DNA of 64,000 nucleotides from contig OY282610.1 in NCBI GenBank assembly GCA_958298945.1, forward strand, positions 35,719,667 to 35,783,666. The letters are read 5' to 3'. The notes beneath the pieces are model-generated. The model saw nothing but the letters and a program-made list of their open reading frames with translations, had not been told where the DNA came from and did no database searches. This document shows, in pieces, positions 1-10,744 of the stretch; the stretch's first letter is position 1, and each line of letters starts with the position of its first letter. A program made the translations under genes and the position numbers. The stretch comes from Atherix ibis. Lineage: Eukaryota > Arthropoda > Insecta > Diptera > Athericidae.

Positions 1-480
1 GTTTTCCACTTTAGCTAAAATATATGGCAGAAAAGTAGTAAGACCAATCTGGTCGTATTGAGGACGGTTACTCTAGAAGCAGTACAAATTTCAAGCTCAA
101 AAAATGAAACAGCAAAATTTGGAGTCATGAAATTATTTGTTAAGCTTGTTTATATGTCCGAGTTTAAATTACGATAATAGTTCCAACGATCCCTTTTGGA
201 ACATTAATTATTAAGAGCAGAAGTTTTTTGATTTCAAAATATTTTTATTAGGAACCGAAAATCAGTGGAATATGAAACCTTTCTTACCTTATGAAAATGA
301 CTTTTTTTTTAAATAAAGAAGTATGTTACTTCCTATGGTCGCCTAATGTACCTGATCTAAATTAATGTAACTTTTTGTTGTTCCCAAGGTTAAAAACTAT
401 TTGAAAGGATGTCATCTTGGTACAATTAAGCTCAGGCTTAATTCTGGAAAAAATAGGGGTTTGCGATGCCGCCGACATTG
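1..480. other. Unassigned AT-rich DNA
   Basis: No reading frame, element end or RNA gene could be recognised. The sequence has moderate complexity and could be flank or unrecognisable remnant of the mariner debris that begins near position 575. Confidence 0.4.
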
Positions 481-504
481 CAAGCCACACCAAACATTGC
501 ATTT

Positions 505-638
505 ATGTAGATAGAATAGTCGTCATCTATAATCTCTTGAGGCTTGGCATAATCTCTTGAGTGCCTTATAGTATAGTACCGAGTTAATAGTTTGACCAAA
601 CGATTGCAGTTCATAATGAACGACTATTCTATCTACAT
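505..638. repeat. 19-bp perfect inverted repeat
   Basis: ATGTAGATAGAATAGTCGT at 505-523 is exactly reverse-complementary to 620-638, with a 96-nt spacer. The right arm overlaps the decayed end of the family B mariner N-terminal half, so the left arm may be an inverted copy of transposon sequence. Inside the spacer the phrase ATAATCTCTTGAG occurs twice. Confidence 0.75.
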
Positions 639-1084
639 TCCTTTCCAGTCCCTACCACATACACAGATTAACCTTATTGGCCGTAAATCATAGCATTGTT
701 TGTGATCGTATTGTATATCTCTCTTTTTCCCCAATCCCTTTCGAACGATCGTATTTTACCCCTTTTCCATCGGCAGTTATTATTCATTTCAGAAATGGCT
801 TGATTTTATTGCGGTTTAGCAGCGTATCTCAGATGTGAAAAAAAATCTTGTTTTTCACACCCAATTCATGAGACACACAAATATTGAGTTTCTTTTTTAA
901 GCCAGCCTTTCACAAATTTGTCAAAATGGTTTGCTGATGAATTTTTAACTCATAAGCTATGTCATGATTGCTGATATGCAGGTCCTGCTCAATTTTTTCG
1001 AGAATTTCATCACTTTTTTGGTAATTGGCCAACCCGGACGGGACTCTCTAATATAGCAATTTCCATAACAAAAGCGAGCGAACA
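575..1084 (-). pseudogene. Mariner family B, N-terminal to middle part
   Basis: Read on the minus strand this translates, across several frameshifts and stops, as the helix-turn-helix and first catalytic region of a DD34D mariner transposase: a stretch with KSDEILEKIEQDLHIS and AYELKIHQQTIL, then FLK and a decayed first-aspartate block (ITADGKG where mariners have TGDEKW), ending near QTINSVLYY. On the minus strand it lies downstream of the C-terminal part of the same family (1085-1357), so the two halves are in the wrong order. No terminal repeat was found at its low-coordinate end. It cannot encode a functional enzyme. Confidence 0.7.
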
Positions 1085-1357
1085 GTTTGTATAGTTCCAT
1101 TAAGAGTGTCCTGCAGAGATCAATACAAGTGGTAGTCTGAGGGTGCTATGTCTGGGCTATACTGTGGATACATCAACACTTACCAGGCAAGCTTCCATTA
1201 TTATTGGCGTGTCATCGGAGATACGTTTGGCCCAGCGTTATTATCGTGGAAGACGACATCTTTCCTATTAATCAATTCTGGCCATTTTCTCGCAATCGCT
1301 TAGTGTGATCTGTCGAGTTGCTCACAGTATAGTACCGAGTTAATATTCTCGTTAATA
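1085..1357 (-). pseudogene. Mariner family B, C-terminal part
   Basis: The minus-strand translation gives INSVLYCEQLDR, then a damaged second-aspartate block (VVFHDNNAGPNVS, from the family pattern HHDNARPHxS) and the third-aspartate block QYSPDIAPSDYHLY followed by SLQDTLNG. This is the C-terminal half of a DD34D mariner transposase with stops and frameshifts. Its high-coordinate side abuts a truncated family A mariner at about 1358. Its low-coordinate side runs directly into an N-terminal half of the same family with no terminal repeat between them. Confidence 0.75.
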
Positions 1358-1358
1358 T

Positions 1359-2162
1359 AGCCACTGTTTTCTAAATAATTTTTAACCGGTCTTGCAACAT
1401 GAGGCCAAGCGTTGTCATGATGGAAAATTATGGCTTCGTGTCTGGTCGCATATTCCGGGCGTTTTTCGGCCAATGCTCGCTTCAAACGGATTAATTGTGT
1501 TTGGTAGAGGTCGCCTGTGATCGTCTAGCCCGATTTTAATAGCTCATAATAGATCACACCCTTCCGATCCCACCAAATACCGAGCATTACCTTGGCGCCA
1601 TGGATATTTGGCTTTGGCGTTGATTTGGCTGGTTGGCCGGGCTTTACATACGATTTTTTGCGCTTTGGGTTGTCGTAATAAATCCATTTTTCGTCGTCAG
1701 TAATGATTCGATTCAAAAACGACTTCTTTTTCTGCCGTTCAAGCAGCATTTCGGACATGCAAAATCGCCTTTCAACGTCTCACGGCTTCAATTCATATAG
1801 GACCCAATTTCCTTGCTTTTGGATGAATCCTGCTGCTTTCAAACGTTTTGAAATGGCTGCTTGAGTGACTCCCAATGATTTTGCAATTTCTTCTTGAGTT
1901 TGACAACAGTCTTCGTCGAGTAATGCCTCCAAATCTTCATCTTCAAACTTTTTCCCGCAAATGGGACTTTTTTGGTACGAAATTCGGCATTTTTGAAGCA
2001 AAAAAAAACTTTGTTGTTTATACTTTTTCGTTCAATGACTAATCGAGAATGAATGACAGATGTTTAACCTCCAAAATGCCATATGAGTTATTATTAACAC
2101 AAACCATGTGTAAATGTTATGGCATCTGTTGTCAAGCCTGCATTCTTAAGTTATACACCCAA
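1359..2162 (-). mobile_element. Mariner family A, copy 1, truncated
   Basis: The transposase is on the minus strand. The 5' terminal repeat ends at 2162 (TTGGGTGTATAACTTAA on the minus strand) and is flanked by TA at 2163-2164. The start codon is at 1990-1988, but about 170 bp (roughly codons 13-70 of the family) are missing, which shifts the frame. The remaining frame reads FEDEDLEALLDED, then the first catalytic block (ITDDEKWIYYDN) and the second (HHDNAWPHVA), and stops at ENSG, where homology to the copies at 48 and 53 kb ends at 1359. The third aspartate and the 3' end are lost. Unlike the other two copies it keeps a glycine codon where they carry a TGA (family codon 97). Confidence 0.88.
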
Positions 2163-2194
2163 TAGTTATTGTTCGACGGAATTGTATCAATTCG

Positions 2195-2335
2195 TAATAT
2201 TTTCTAAATAATATTCCCGTATTTTATCCAATTTTTATCGTCAGTTATCATTTGTTTCATAAATGTCTCGATTTCATTGCGCTTTAGCAGCTTATTTCAG
2301 ATGCGAAGTTCATATTGTTTTGCATACCATAAATG
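2195..2335 (-). pseudogene. Mariner family B fragment flanking copy A
   Basis: The minus-strand translation includes KLLKRNEIETFMKQMITDD followed by KNWIKYGN, the region around the first catalytic aspartate of a DD34D mariner. The DNA is clearly similar to 781-890, the matching part of the family B fragment. It lies just beyond the intact TA-flanked end of mariner A copy 1, so copy A appears to have inserted into a family B element. Confidence 0.7.
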
Positions 2336-2386
2336 TTGGTGTTTATGGTAAAGGTTCTTTTTGAACTTTTACCATAAACACTAACA
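2334..2386 (+). repeat. 24-bp hairpin with G-U wobbles
   Basis: The arms 2334-2357 and 2363-2386 pair over 24 positions around a 5-nt all-T loop. The two non-Watson-Crick positions would be G-U wobbles in a + strand transcript (A-C mismatches in the other strand). No gene is visible around it. It may be a short fold-back left by a transposon. Confidence 0.7.
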
Positions 2387-2562
2387 TTTTTTTCACAAAC
2401 CTACGCTACATTGTCACCTTTGTGAGAATGGCATTGTAGAATAAACTAAATTTTCTCTCTATTCTTATCTATTTTTTAACTTGATTAAGTTTTGATACAC
2501 AAAACCGATAAATCTTTTACGTGTCACCTTTTAAATGTGTGTCTAGTATTTTAGAAATAAGC

Positions 2563-2606
2563 AAATAACTCAGTAAATTAAATAAATAGTGTTTACTGAG
2601 TTATTT
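2563..2606. repeat. 15-bp perfect inverted repeat
   Basis: AAATAACTCAGTAAA at 2563-2577 is reverse-complementary to 2592-2606, with a 14-nt loop. Function unknown. Confidence 0.75.
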
Positions 2607-4039
2607 ACTTTTAAACGCCTTTAACCGATTTAACTAACTAATATATGTCAGCTGACTTATCTACAGAGCATAAAACTTTACGTAAAACGTGGCTTTACAC
2701 GAAGAAACTTACGTAGAAACTTTCGTAAAGTTATTCATAAAATATAAATGATAAATTTTCTACTAAATAAATTTTATCTTAAATAATATGTTTATATAAC
2801 AAGCATCTAATTACAGAACTTTACTTTTAAAACTTCAAAATAGATAATCAGATCAATACAATTAAGATTCTTTGAACAAATAGTGTAGAGGCAAGAAAAT
2901 AATCTCCAAAAGTAGGTCAATCTTTTCGAAAAAGGCACGTTTTTTTTAAAATATTTTCTACAATTATTAAAATTTTATCCAAAATATTATTAATTTTAAG
3001 TTATTTTGTTTTTTTTTTCATAGGATTTAATACAAAAATGATTATTACTTTTAATATTTCAAATGATATTAATTTAAATATTTTTATACTAACTGATTGT
3101 ACAGTAAGTAATATACTGAAATATAATTGAAGATTTTATTTATTTGAGGATATTCCAATCGATATATTTTATTTACTATATTCAGTTTTTGATAGTTTTA
3201 TACTCGATTTTAACCTTGAACTTCTTCCTTTCAGAAATATCATAACATATGCAAAATTCAATATTGTACGAGTACTCCAAAAAAAAGTATGAATATCGGT
3301 TTTTATCATAAATTGTTATCTGAATAGTATTTATTTTAAATGGAGAAAAAAATTCATTGAAAACATTATAGCAGCTAGTATTCGTTACTAACAAGAAACA
3401 GGATGGACCATAATTCTTCTGAACCATTTAATATGGCATAAAGGATTGGAAAAGAGAAAAATAGCAAAATGGAAGAGTTTAATATTCCACCCTATTCAAG
3501 AAAAACCAAAAATTGTACTATTGTTTTGTGTCCAAAAAGGGTTACTTTGGTAACAAATCTAGCGATCTACTATAAACTCCTCGATAATCATTCGAATAGG
3601 CGGATTTTTTTAAATTTATTCCATTGTAATATATATAAATGTTTTTGTACATTAAAAGCAAAAAAAAAATCAATTTAATAAAGGATAATGAAGTAGAATT
3701 TAATTCATACAAAACTATACAGAAGCAAATATGAACACTCCTGAATTTGGTGATGGAATTGGAATATTCCGAAAATTGTGAGAACGTTTCAAATGAAAAT
3801 ATTATAATTCATCAAATTTAAAAAATCTAAAAGGTTCAAATTCAGATTGTTTATGCTAAATTATCCTATAAAAGTAATAAAAATACTGGTCGGACAAATT
3901 GAATTTCGAAATAACTAAACTGAAATTATTTTTTGATACCAATTCTTGTCTTTTGCCATTTCAAAGATATAAAAATGAAACTAATTTTCACCAAATTGTC
4001 CAATGGTACGAATTCTTTTCGATCTTATTTCTATCGAGA

Positions 4040-4058
4040 CCCACCCCCCTCCCCCCCT
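4040..4058 (-). other. G-rich tract (minus strand), G-quadruplex-like
   Basis: On the + strand three C runs of 3, 6 and 7 bases are separated by single A and T bases. The minus strand therefore has long G runs with one-base spacers inside strongly AT-rich DNA. Whether it folds is inference. Confidence 0.45.
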
Positions 4059-4266
4059 TCCAAAAAAAATTACTCTTTAACCAATCGAATGTAAAAGGAC
4101 TCTTACAATATAAAAAAAAAAATAAACAATTCTATTTATTTATTTCTTAATCAAATATTTTATTTTTCTATCCGTTTACTTAATAAAACATTTCACTGGA
4201 TTTATAACAAAAAATAAATAGATAAAAAAAAATTAAAGAAAATTTATATGCTGTGTATAGAGGCAA

Positions 4267-4284
4267 ACACACACACACACACAC
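4267..4284. repeat. (AC)9 microsatellite
   Basis: Perfect dinucleotide repeat of nine units. Confidence 0.9.
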
Positions 4285-6732
4285 CTGCACTTCCAAACAT
4301 ATGATATGGTTACACTGGCACTTACTAATATTATCTTAACTTACATACTGTCGCAGTCAATATGATTGTTTGGCTATAAGAATTTTCTCGATTCTTAAAG
4401 TCAGGAAAAGGACTCAACAAATAATAAAATAGGTGGCACTATAAACAAAAGGCAAACGGAAAGAAAACAAGCACAAGAGCAAGGTTTAAAGAAGGAGAAA
4501 AGGAGAATGAATGAGTAATAAAAGAGTGCAAAATAAGACACTCGACAAATATAAGCAAATCTTTGTTTAGTTGGGCTGGCGGTGGTGGGTAAAAGGGATT
4601 GTAGTTCAAGAGAGTAAACATAGTAAATCCTTGGCGATTGACGAATATTTAAACTGACCTAAACCTGAAGCCATTCATAGTGGAAATGTTATACTATAAT
4701 ATGGTAGCAGGATAATATACGCTATAGAACAAGAATTTTCCTTAGCTCCTCTTGATTCTTCTGCCTTCTGTGTTTATTTAAGACATTTCCGTCAGTTTTA
4801 GTTTCCTGAAATTGATGCATATAAAATCCTTTCAACAAGAAAACAAACGATTCTAAAAACTTTATAACTTTTCAATTTTCTATGCAAACACATTGAAATA
4901 ATTTGATTCTACATGGATCTATATTGAAGTGATTTTATATACAATTTCTTTACTCCTTTAACAAAAAATTTAGAATAAAAATTTAGAAATTTAATTCGCA
5001 ATTTGCAAGCGATTCTTATTTTTAATAAAAACTGGGCTATTGTTGCAATTACATTTTGTTTAGTTAAGAATTAAAATTGTGGAGTTATTTAAAATATCCT
5101 TTTTCAAACAATTCTTCCTGATAATGCAAAAGGGAAGAACTTGAAAATTGATATTATTTACGAGAAGGTAAAAATAAAAACTCATAATGTAAAGGTGAAA
5201 GCAGTTCTAGAACCGATTCTGAAATTACTTTGTTTTCTTCTAGGACATTTCAAACAATCATTTCAGGATATAGTAAACGTGCTGAAGTATGAAGTAATTA
5301 TAAAATTTGAATTCTTTAAGCTGATGGTTTATTCGATTAGTAAAGTTTTCTTTTCTTTTTCTTTCCTTTTTATTATTATTACAATATTTTTATAGTAAAC
5401 TTTAAACAGGATCAAATACTCCTATTATATAAGGAGCTATGAATAATTAAGATACCTGCATAATTAAAATATAATATTATTAACTTAAAAGTTCTAGGAG
5501 GAAATCTTCAATAACAGTATCCTTGTATGGAAAGTCCTTAATAACAGACAAGAATAACTTCAAAAATAAATTTAATTTATATTTTTTTTTTAATGATATT
5601 TTTATTAAAAATTATTTTTTCTGCTACTTAAAAAAATGTTCTGTTTTAATTTTTTTTTTTTTATTTAAAAATAGACACAGGACTTTAAGCCTCAAAAACA
5701 ATCGTACAATCGAAAAATCTTATTATTTATACTTTTGAATATATAGTATTTTTTTTTTTTGTTTTTGTTGTCAATTTTAATACTCTTAAAAGAAGATTTT
5801 CTTATTTCTGAACAAAGCCAACTTTTAATGAGTCTCTTCGAGTACGTATAAAAGTGTGCATTAAATTTTTTATTTTTTTTTTCCTATTAAATTCTTTGCA
5901 CATGAGTACCAATAAGAATTGTTGAGTAGAGAAAAAAAACTTTTTTTTTTTTTTATCTTCTTAAGTCGATACTTTGGTTGAAATGGACGAATTTGTTATG
6001 ATAAGATGCTGATTCTATTATCAAACTTATCTCATAAGAATCTGTAATGGAGTGAAGAGAGTAAAATCCCCAAGGATCTATAGGATAAGTTCAAGTCTGA
6101 GTTCGTTTGTAATTATTTTTATATGGTAGCATCTATTATTGTTATAATTTTATATAATTCCGGAAGTGAATCAACAACTTAGCAATGTTGCCATAAAATT
6201 TTTGAGTAAACCAAATAACTTAAGAGCCTTTCAATAAGGACCATATTCATAAAAGATGAGTGCAAGACTTTGTTTATTTTTGCTTATTTATCAGTATTAG
6301 TAATTCTACTCTCCTGTTCATCCTTGAGACTATATGTGCTTGAGAAAATGTTCATATATGATTTTTTACGAGATAAAAGAAGAGTTTTTTTTTCTATATT
6401 ATATTATTAGTTGGATTTTTTTTTTAAATGTTATTTTTGTATTATTATTTAAAGAAAAAAATATAATAACAAATATTAAAAAAAAAAGAAAATACTATAA
6501 TTTTTTTTTAGCCAGGTGATTTGCTTCGAAGAGTAAAAGTGTAATTTTAACCCAATAAAAATACCTTCCTTGCGTGTGACCATCCCAGGAAGTATTCCGC
6601 TGCAGGATATTGCGATTTAGGAGTAAAATTAATAAGCAATTTTTATTTAAATGTTTTCCTAGTTTTTTTTTATCTTTATCCTAGAAACTAATCCAGTGAT
6701 AAACCGTTATTGTTTTTTTTTTAATTTTTCTA

Positions 6733-7972
6733 ACGAGGTCTGTTCAAAAAGTATCGCGAATTTTGTGTTTTTTTTTTTTTAAATTTTTATTTATTCATGA
6801 ATATCTATTTTGTTTCCTTCAAAGTAATCCACACCAAATATTATACACTTGTGCCAACGTTTTTACCATTCCTCGAAGCACTTCAAAAATCATTTTTTGT
6901 GATCTTGTTCAGCTCCACTTTCGATGTCGTCTTTATCTCCTAAATCGTAGCGTAGCGTCGTCCTGTGTTGTTTTTGGCCAAAAATTCGCACACAAGCAAT
7001 GATGTATGAGCAGGGGCGTTATCATGGTGCAAAACCCAATTTTTGTTTTGCCACAAATCCGGGCGTTTCTAGCGGATTGCTTCGTGCAACTTGCGCATAA
7101 TTTGCAGGTAATATTCCTTATTGACCGTTCTACCCTGTGGCAAGAACTCATGTTGCACCACGCCCCTGCAATCGAAGAAAACTGTAAGCAAAAACTTCAC
7201 ATTCGACCGAACTTGGCGCACTTTCTTCGGTCTTGCAACGGTGCGGCAGCTTCCATTGGGATAATTGAGCTTTGGTATCCACGTCATAACCATAAACCCA
7301 TGATTCGTCACCAGATTTGACCCTTTGGAGCAAATTTGGATCATCGCCGACAGAGTCTATCAGATCTTTAGCAATGTTAATGCGATGCTGTTTTGGTCGA
7401 AATTGAGCAATTTTGGTACGAATTTCGCGGCGACCCGTCTCATGCCAAATTATTGGTAAAAATCGAATGGCACGAGTCATTCGATATGTGTAAGTTCTCA
7501 GTAACTTCGCTAACGATGATTCGACGATTGGCCAATATTATTTTCTTCATTTCGTCAATGTTTTCATCTGTTGTTGACGTGCCCGGCGTCCGGAACGCTT
7601 TTCCTCGTCCACATCTTCTTGGCCCTCTGAATACATTTCGTACCACCGATAAACGTGTCTTGGATCCAAGACAGCTTCACCATATACCACCGCCAACATT
7701 CGGAATGCGTCCGCGCAATTAATTTTGTTTTTCACACAAAATTTGATACAGATACTTTGATCAATTTTTTGGAATGAGCAAAAATCGAAGACGAGCCAAA
7801 ACACGTGCAAGCAAATCAGCTGTCAAAAGTTAACTGAGCATTTAAAATGGCCGAACTTATCGGCATAAGTGAGAGACATGAGTACCAACATAACGCTATA
7901 AAAAAAATCGAAAATCGAATATACGTAACCCTCGGAAATTAAAAATTCGGGATACTTTTTGAACAGACCTCG
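6733..7972 (-). mobile_element. Mariner family C, copy 1, decayed but full length
   Basis: The ends match as inverted repeats: CGAGGTCTGTTCAAAAAGTA near 6735 and its complement ending at 7972, with TA at 7973-7974 and near 6731. The transposase is on the minus strand in at least four frames. Recognisable blocks are an N-terminal IDQSICIKFCVKNKINCADA, a helix-turn-helix stretch with YGEAVLDPRHVYRWYEM, TDENIDEMKKIILANRR, the first aspartate (SGDESWVYGYD) and the second aspartate (HHDNAPAHTSLL). Compared with the copy at 12.8 kb about 61 bp carrying the third aspartate block are missing. The element is a pseudogene. Confidence 0.9.
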
Positions 7973-7979
7973 TAGTGTT

Positions 7980-9380
7980 GTTAAAATAGCTAAAAAGGTT
8001 TAACCCTTTTGAGTTTATATGTTATACCAATTAGGAGTTGGATAGTTTGAACATTATAGCTCTCAAAGTGTCAAATCATTTTCTTACTTGGGGTCAAGGG
8101 TCATAACCGATACCAATATTATAGCTAATAGGAACTATTTCGCTCAAATACTCTGATCATATTATCGAAGGTTTTGCTTTACAGGATACTGAACTTATGT
8201 GTCCTTATGTATTCTTCAATAACTTCGGTTTTCAGCATAATCTTTTGCAACTTCTTGTTAGCGTTCAAGAAGACGATCCTTATGAACAATGTTTGGCCCC
8301 ATACATGAGGGTAGACGATTCGGCAGTTTTATTAACGACAATATCCTAGAGCGTTATCGCCATTGCTCGATTTTTAAGAAAATTAATTTCAATGGGCTAT
8401 GGTGTGCAAAAACCTTTAATCTATATCTATAAGATCCTGCCAGGAAAATGTGAAAAAATTGGATCAAAATAATGCACCTTCAAATTGCACTGTTCATCGT
8501 TTCGATAGAACGAGATCCGGCCATGTTAGAAACATAAATATTGTTCGTAGGTCTTAAAGTATTAATGAAAATCCGGTACCTCTAAAAATACTCCTAAAGT
8601 CTTGAATCTTTTTCAAGTAATTCTATAGAATATTTTGCATAAAGGATTTCATTTATTGGCGCAAATGGAGCAAACATATTTTAAAGATCTAACAAACAAA
8701 ATCCTGATTTTTAGAGGAAATTAATAATGATTGTCGAAGTGTTTTTTGACTGAAGCAGTTTAGTTTGATTTTTTTCAGCTTTTGTATTTTGGCTAGTAAG
8801 AAAATAAGATATTTATTATTATTGTATTTTAGCTATTCATCCGATATAAACATACTGAAAAGTTGAAATAATATTAAAAAATTACGAGTAATTAAAATTA
8901 ATAATTTTCAATTTCAAACTATTTTAAATAAATCGTATTTTGAACTAAAAACAAAAAGTCATTTTTCCTTTCTACAAGCAACCAAACACATTGACATTAT
9001 TTTTTGGCCCCTCCACTTTCCGCTGAGGTAATAGTATAGGAGTATGGCGCTAAAATGCAATAAAAGTACCAGGTTTGTGTATAGAGGCAGTGAAAATATC
9101 AGGTTTGTGTATAGGGAAACCACGAAAACATTCGTGGTATCGATACCAAGAATATTCATTGAATAAAAGCTTTTCCAGCTGGTATTTGGATGATATTATG
9201 TGACACATACATGGTATTCAATGTAGTAAAAGTGTGTTTGTAGTATTACACCTTTGAAGAGTGTTTGTATTGTGCGGTATTTGAGCCGGAATAGTCATTG
9301 GTCCATATTGCTTCCAGCAATGTTATTTCCCGTAACTGTTTTGCGACAACATCCGTGAATTGAACCACTTATGTTTGGAC
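7980..9380. other. No supported gene; possible rosa-like scrap
   Basis: Most of this stretch is unrecognised. Around 8470-8570 the + strand reads TVHRFDRTRSG and later SINENPV, which vaguely resembles the N-terminal region of rosa-like transposases. The similarity is too weak to call on its own, although a C-terminal rosa-like scrap follows at 9390. Confidence 0.3.
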
Positions 9381-9389
9381 GGTATGTGA

Positions 9390-9645
9390 TTCCACAGGAT
9401 GACACCGCATCTCATACTTCACATGCTACCGATGTTTCCTGGCTGAATATGTCGAAATGTGGTAATGCCAATTAGATCTCCTCTCCGCAGTTTCAATGGA
9501 AAATGTCTAGCCCAATCGACCGGAGACAATTGAACAATTTAAAGAATATATACACAATGAAATCCATGAAAATAATTCGGAAAATGTCATCAAAAGAACA
9601 AACATTTGCTTCGACAATATTCCCAAAGCTCTACAGACAGACATT
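9390..9645 (+). pseudogene. Rosa-like transposase scrap
   Basis: In one frame the + strand reads IPQDDTASHTSHATDVSWL, resembling the second-aspartate block WFQQDGATxHTA of rosa-like (DD41D) transposases. After frameshifts it continues with ETIEQFKEYIHNEI, resembling the C-terminal ETIEALKxEI segment of the 37-kb element. The third catalytic block between them is not readable. Terminal repeats were not found. Confidence 0.45.
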
Positions 9646-9649
9646 CTGG

Positions 9650-10709
9650 TATATAAAATTACAGATTTTTTTTTTTAATATTAAACTATTTGAAAACAAA
9701 GTTATAAACTTAAGAATACCATAGACTAACAAAAATATATATCACATTTCATGTACAAATGTAAAAATAAGTTCTTCAAAATAGTTTCATTTTTACTATT
9801 AACAATTCCTCCAAGGACAGTTTACTATTGTATATGGATCAGTTTATTTTTTCGTAATCGGAATGAAAGGCCGTACTTTGACCTTAAAACTTATAAAGAT
9901 ACTTTTTGCCTAATTCTGATAGCTTTAAGTTTGCTTTGTGCTCATTTAATTTTCAGTATTTTTAACAAAAAAAAAAAACAATTCCTTTTAATGTAAAAAG
10001 GAAATAACGAATACTTTTCGAAATATCAAGCCTAATGTATAATTCCAACGGGACGATCACTTACTTGTCTATTGAAATAATTTTTTTACTCTTCAAAAAT
10101 AAAATTTCCTCAGCCTGAGGTATCCTTTTCTTCCAATTAAATATAAATAATATATTCGCGACCAATGAAAAGTTTACCAGCATTTTAATTGGACTAAATT
10201 CAATTCAAATTTAAATACATGTGTTTATCCTTTATAATATTCCCTGATATAATTTTTTACATCCTGAACCACTTATCACTATCTCAGTGAGCGTATTTTT
10301 ATTATCAAAGAAGAAAAATATATGAACTTTTTTCAAAAAACAGTAAACAAAATTAGAGAAAAGGCATTAAAAATATAAAGAAAAAAAATCACCCTCATTA
10401 TTTTCATTAATTAGGGACTTTTATTTAAACTCAAATTTCCCTTGAGGTTGTATCATTTTGTAATTTTTTTTCTTTTTTTTATAAACTGCAGAAATTTATA
10501 ATTATTATCATATAGGAAATGTGTATGTCTAAATGTGTCCAAAAAAAAGAAGAGAAAAACAATCAAAAAGTATATTTTGTAAAAAAAAAAATCTCAATAT
10601 CCCAAAATAAGGACTAAAAATAATTAATTATAAAAGCAATAAATTTTCTCCGTTTTCATAATAAATCAATGGATGAGTATGCGTTTGCTTTTTGTTACTT
10701 TTTATGATG

Positions 10710-10744
<35 letters not shown>

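Larger units (their letters stand above)
2607..6730. other. AT-rich DNA without recognisable genes
   Basis: The stretch is dominated by A and T runs. Open frames here are short, low-complexity (rich in F, K, I, N and Y) and match no family I know. It holds an (AC)9 microsatellite at 4267-4284, a C-rich tract at 4040-4058 and many poly-T runs between 5580 and 6780. It is likely intergenic or intronic. Confidence 0.6.

Noticed and set aside
4439..4621. Minus-strand frame with a hydrophobic, proline-rich composition
   Set aside because: Low-complexity product of pyrimidine-rich sequence; no start context or homology.
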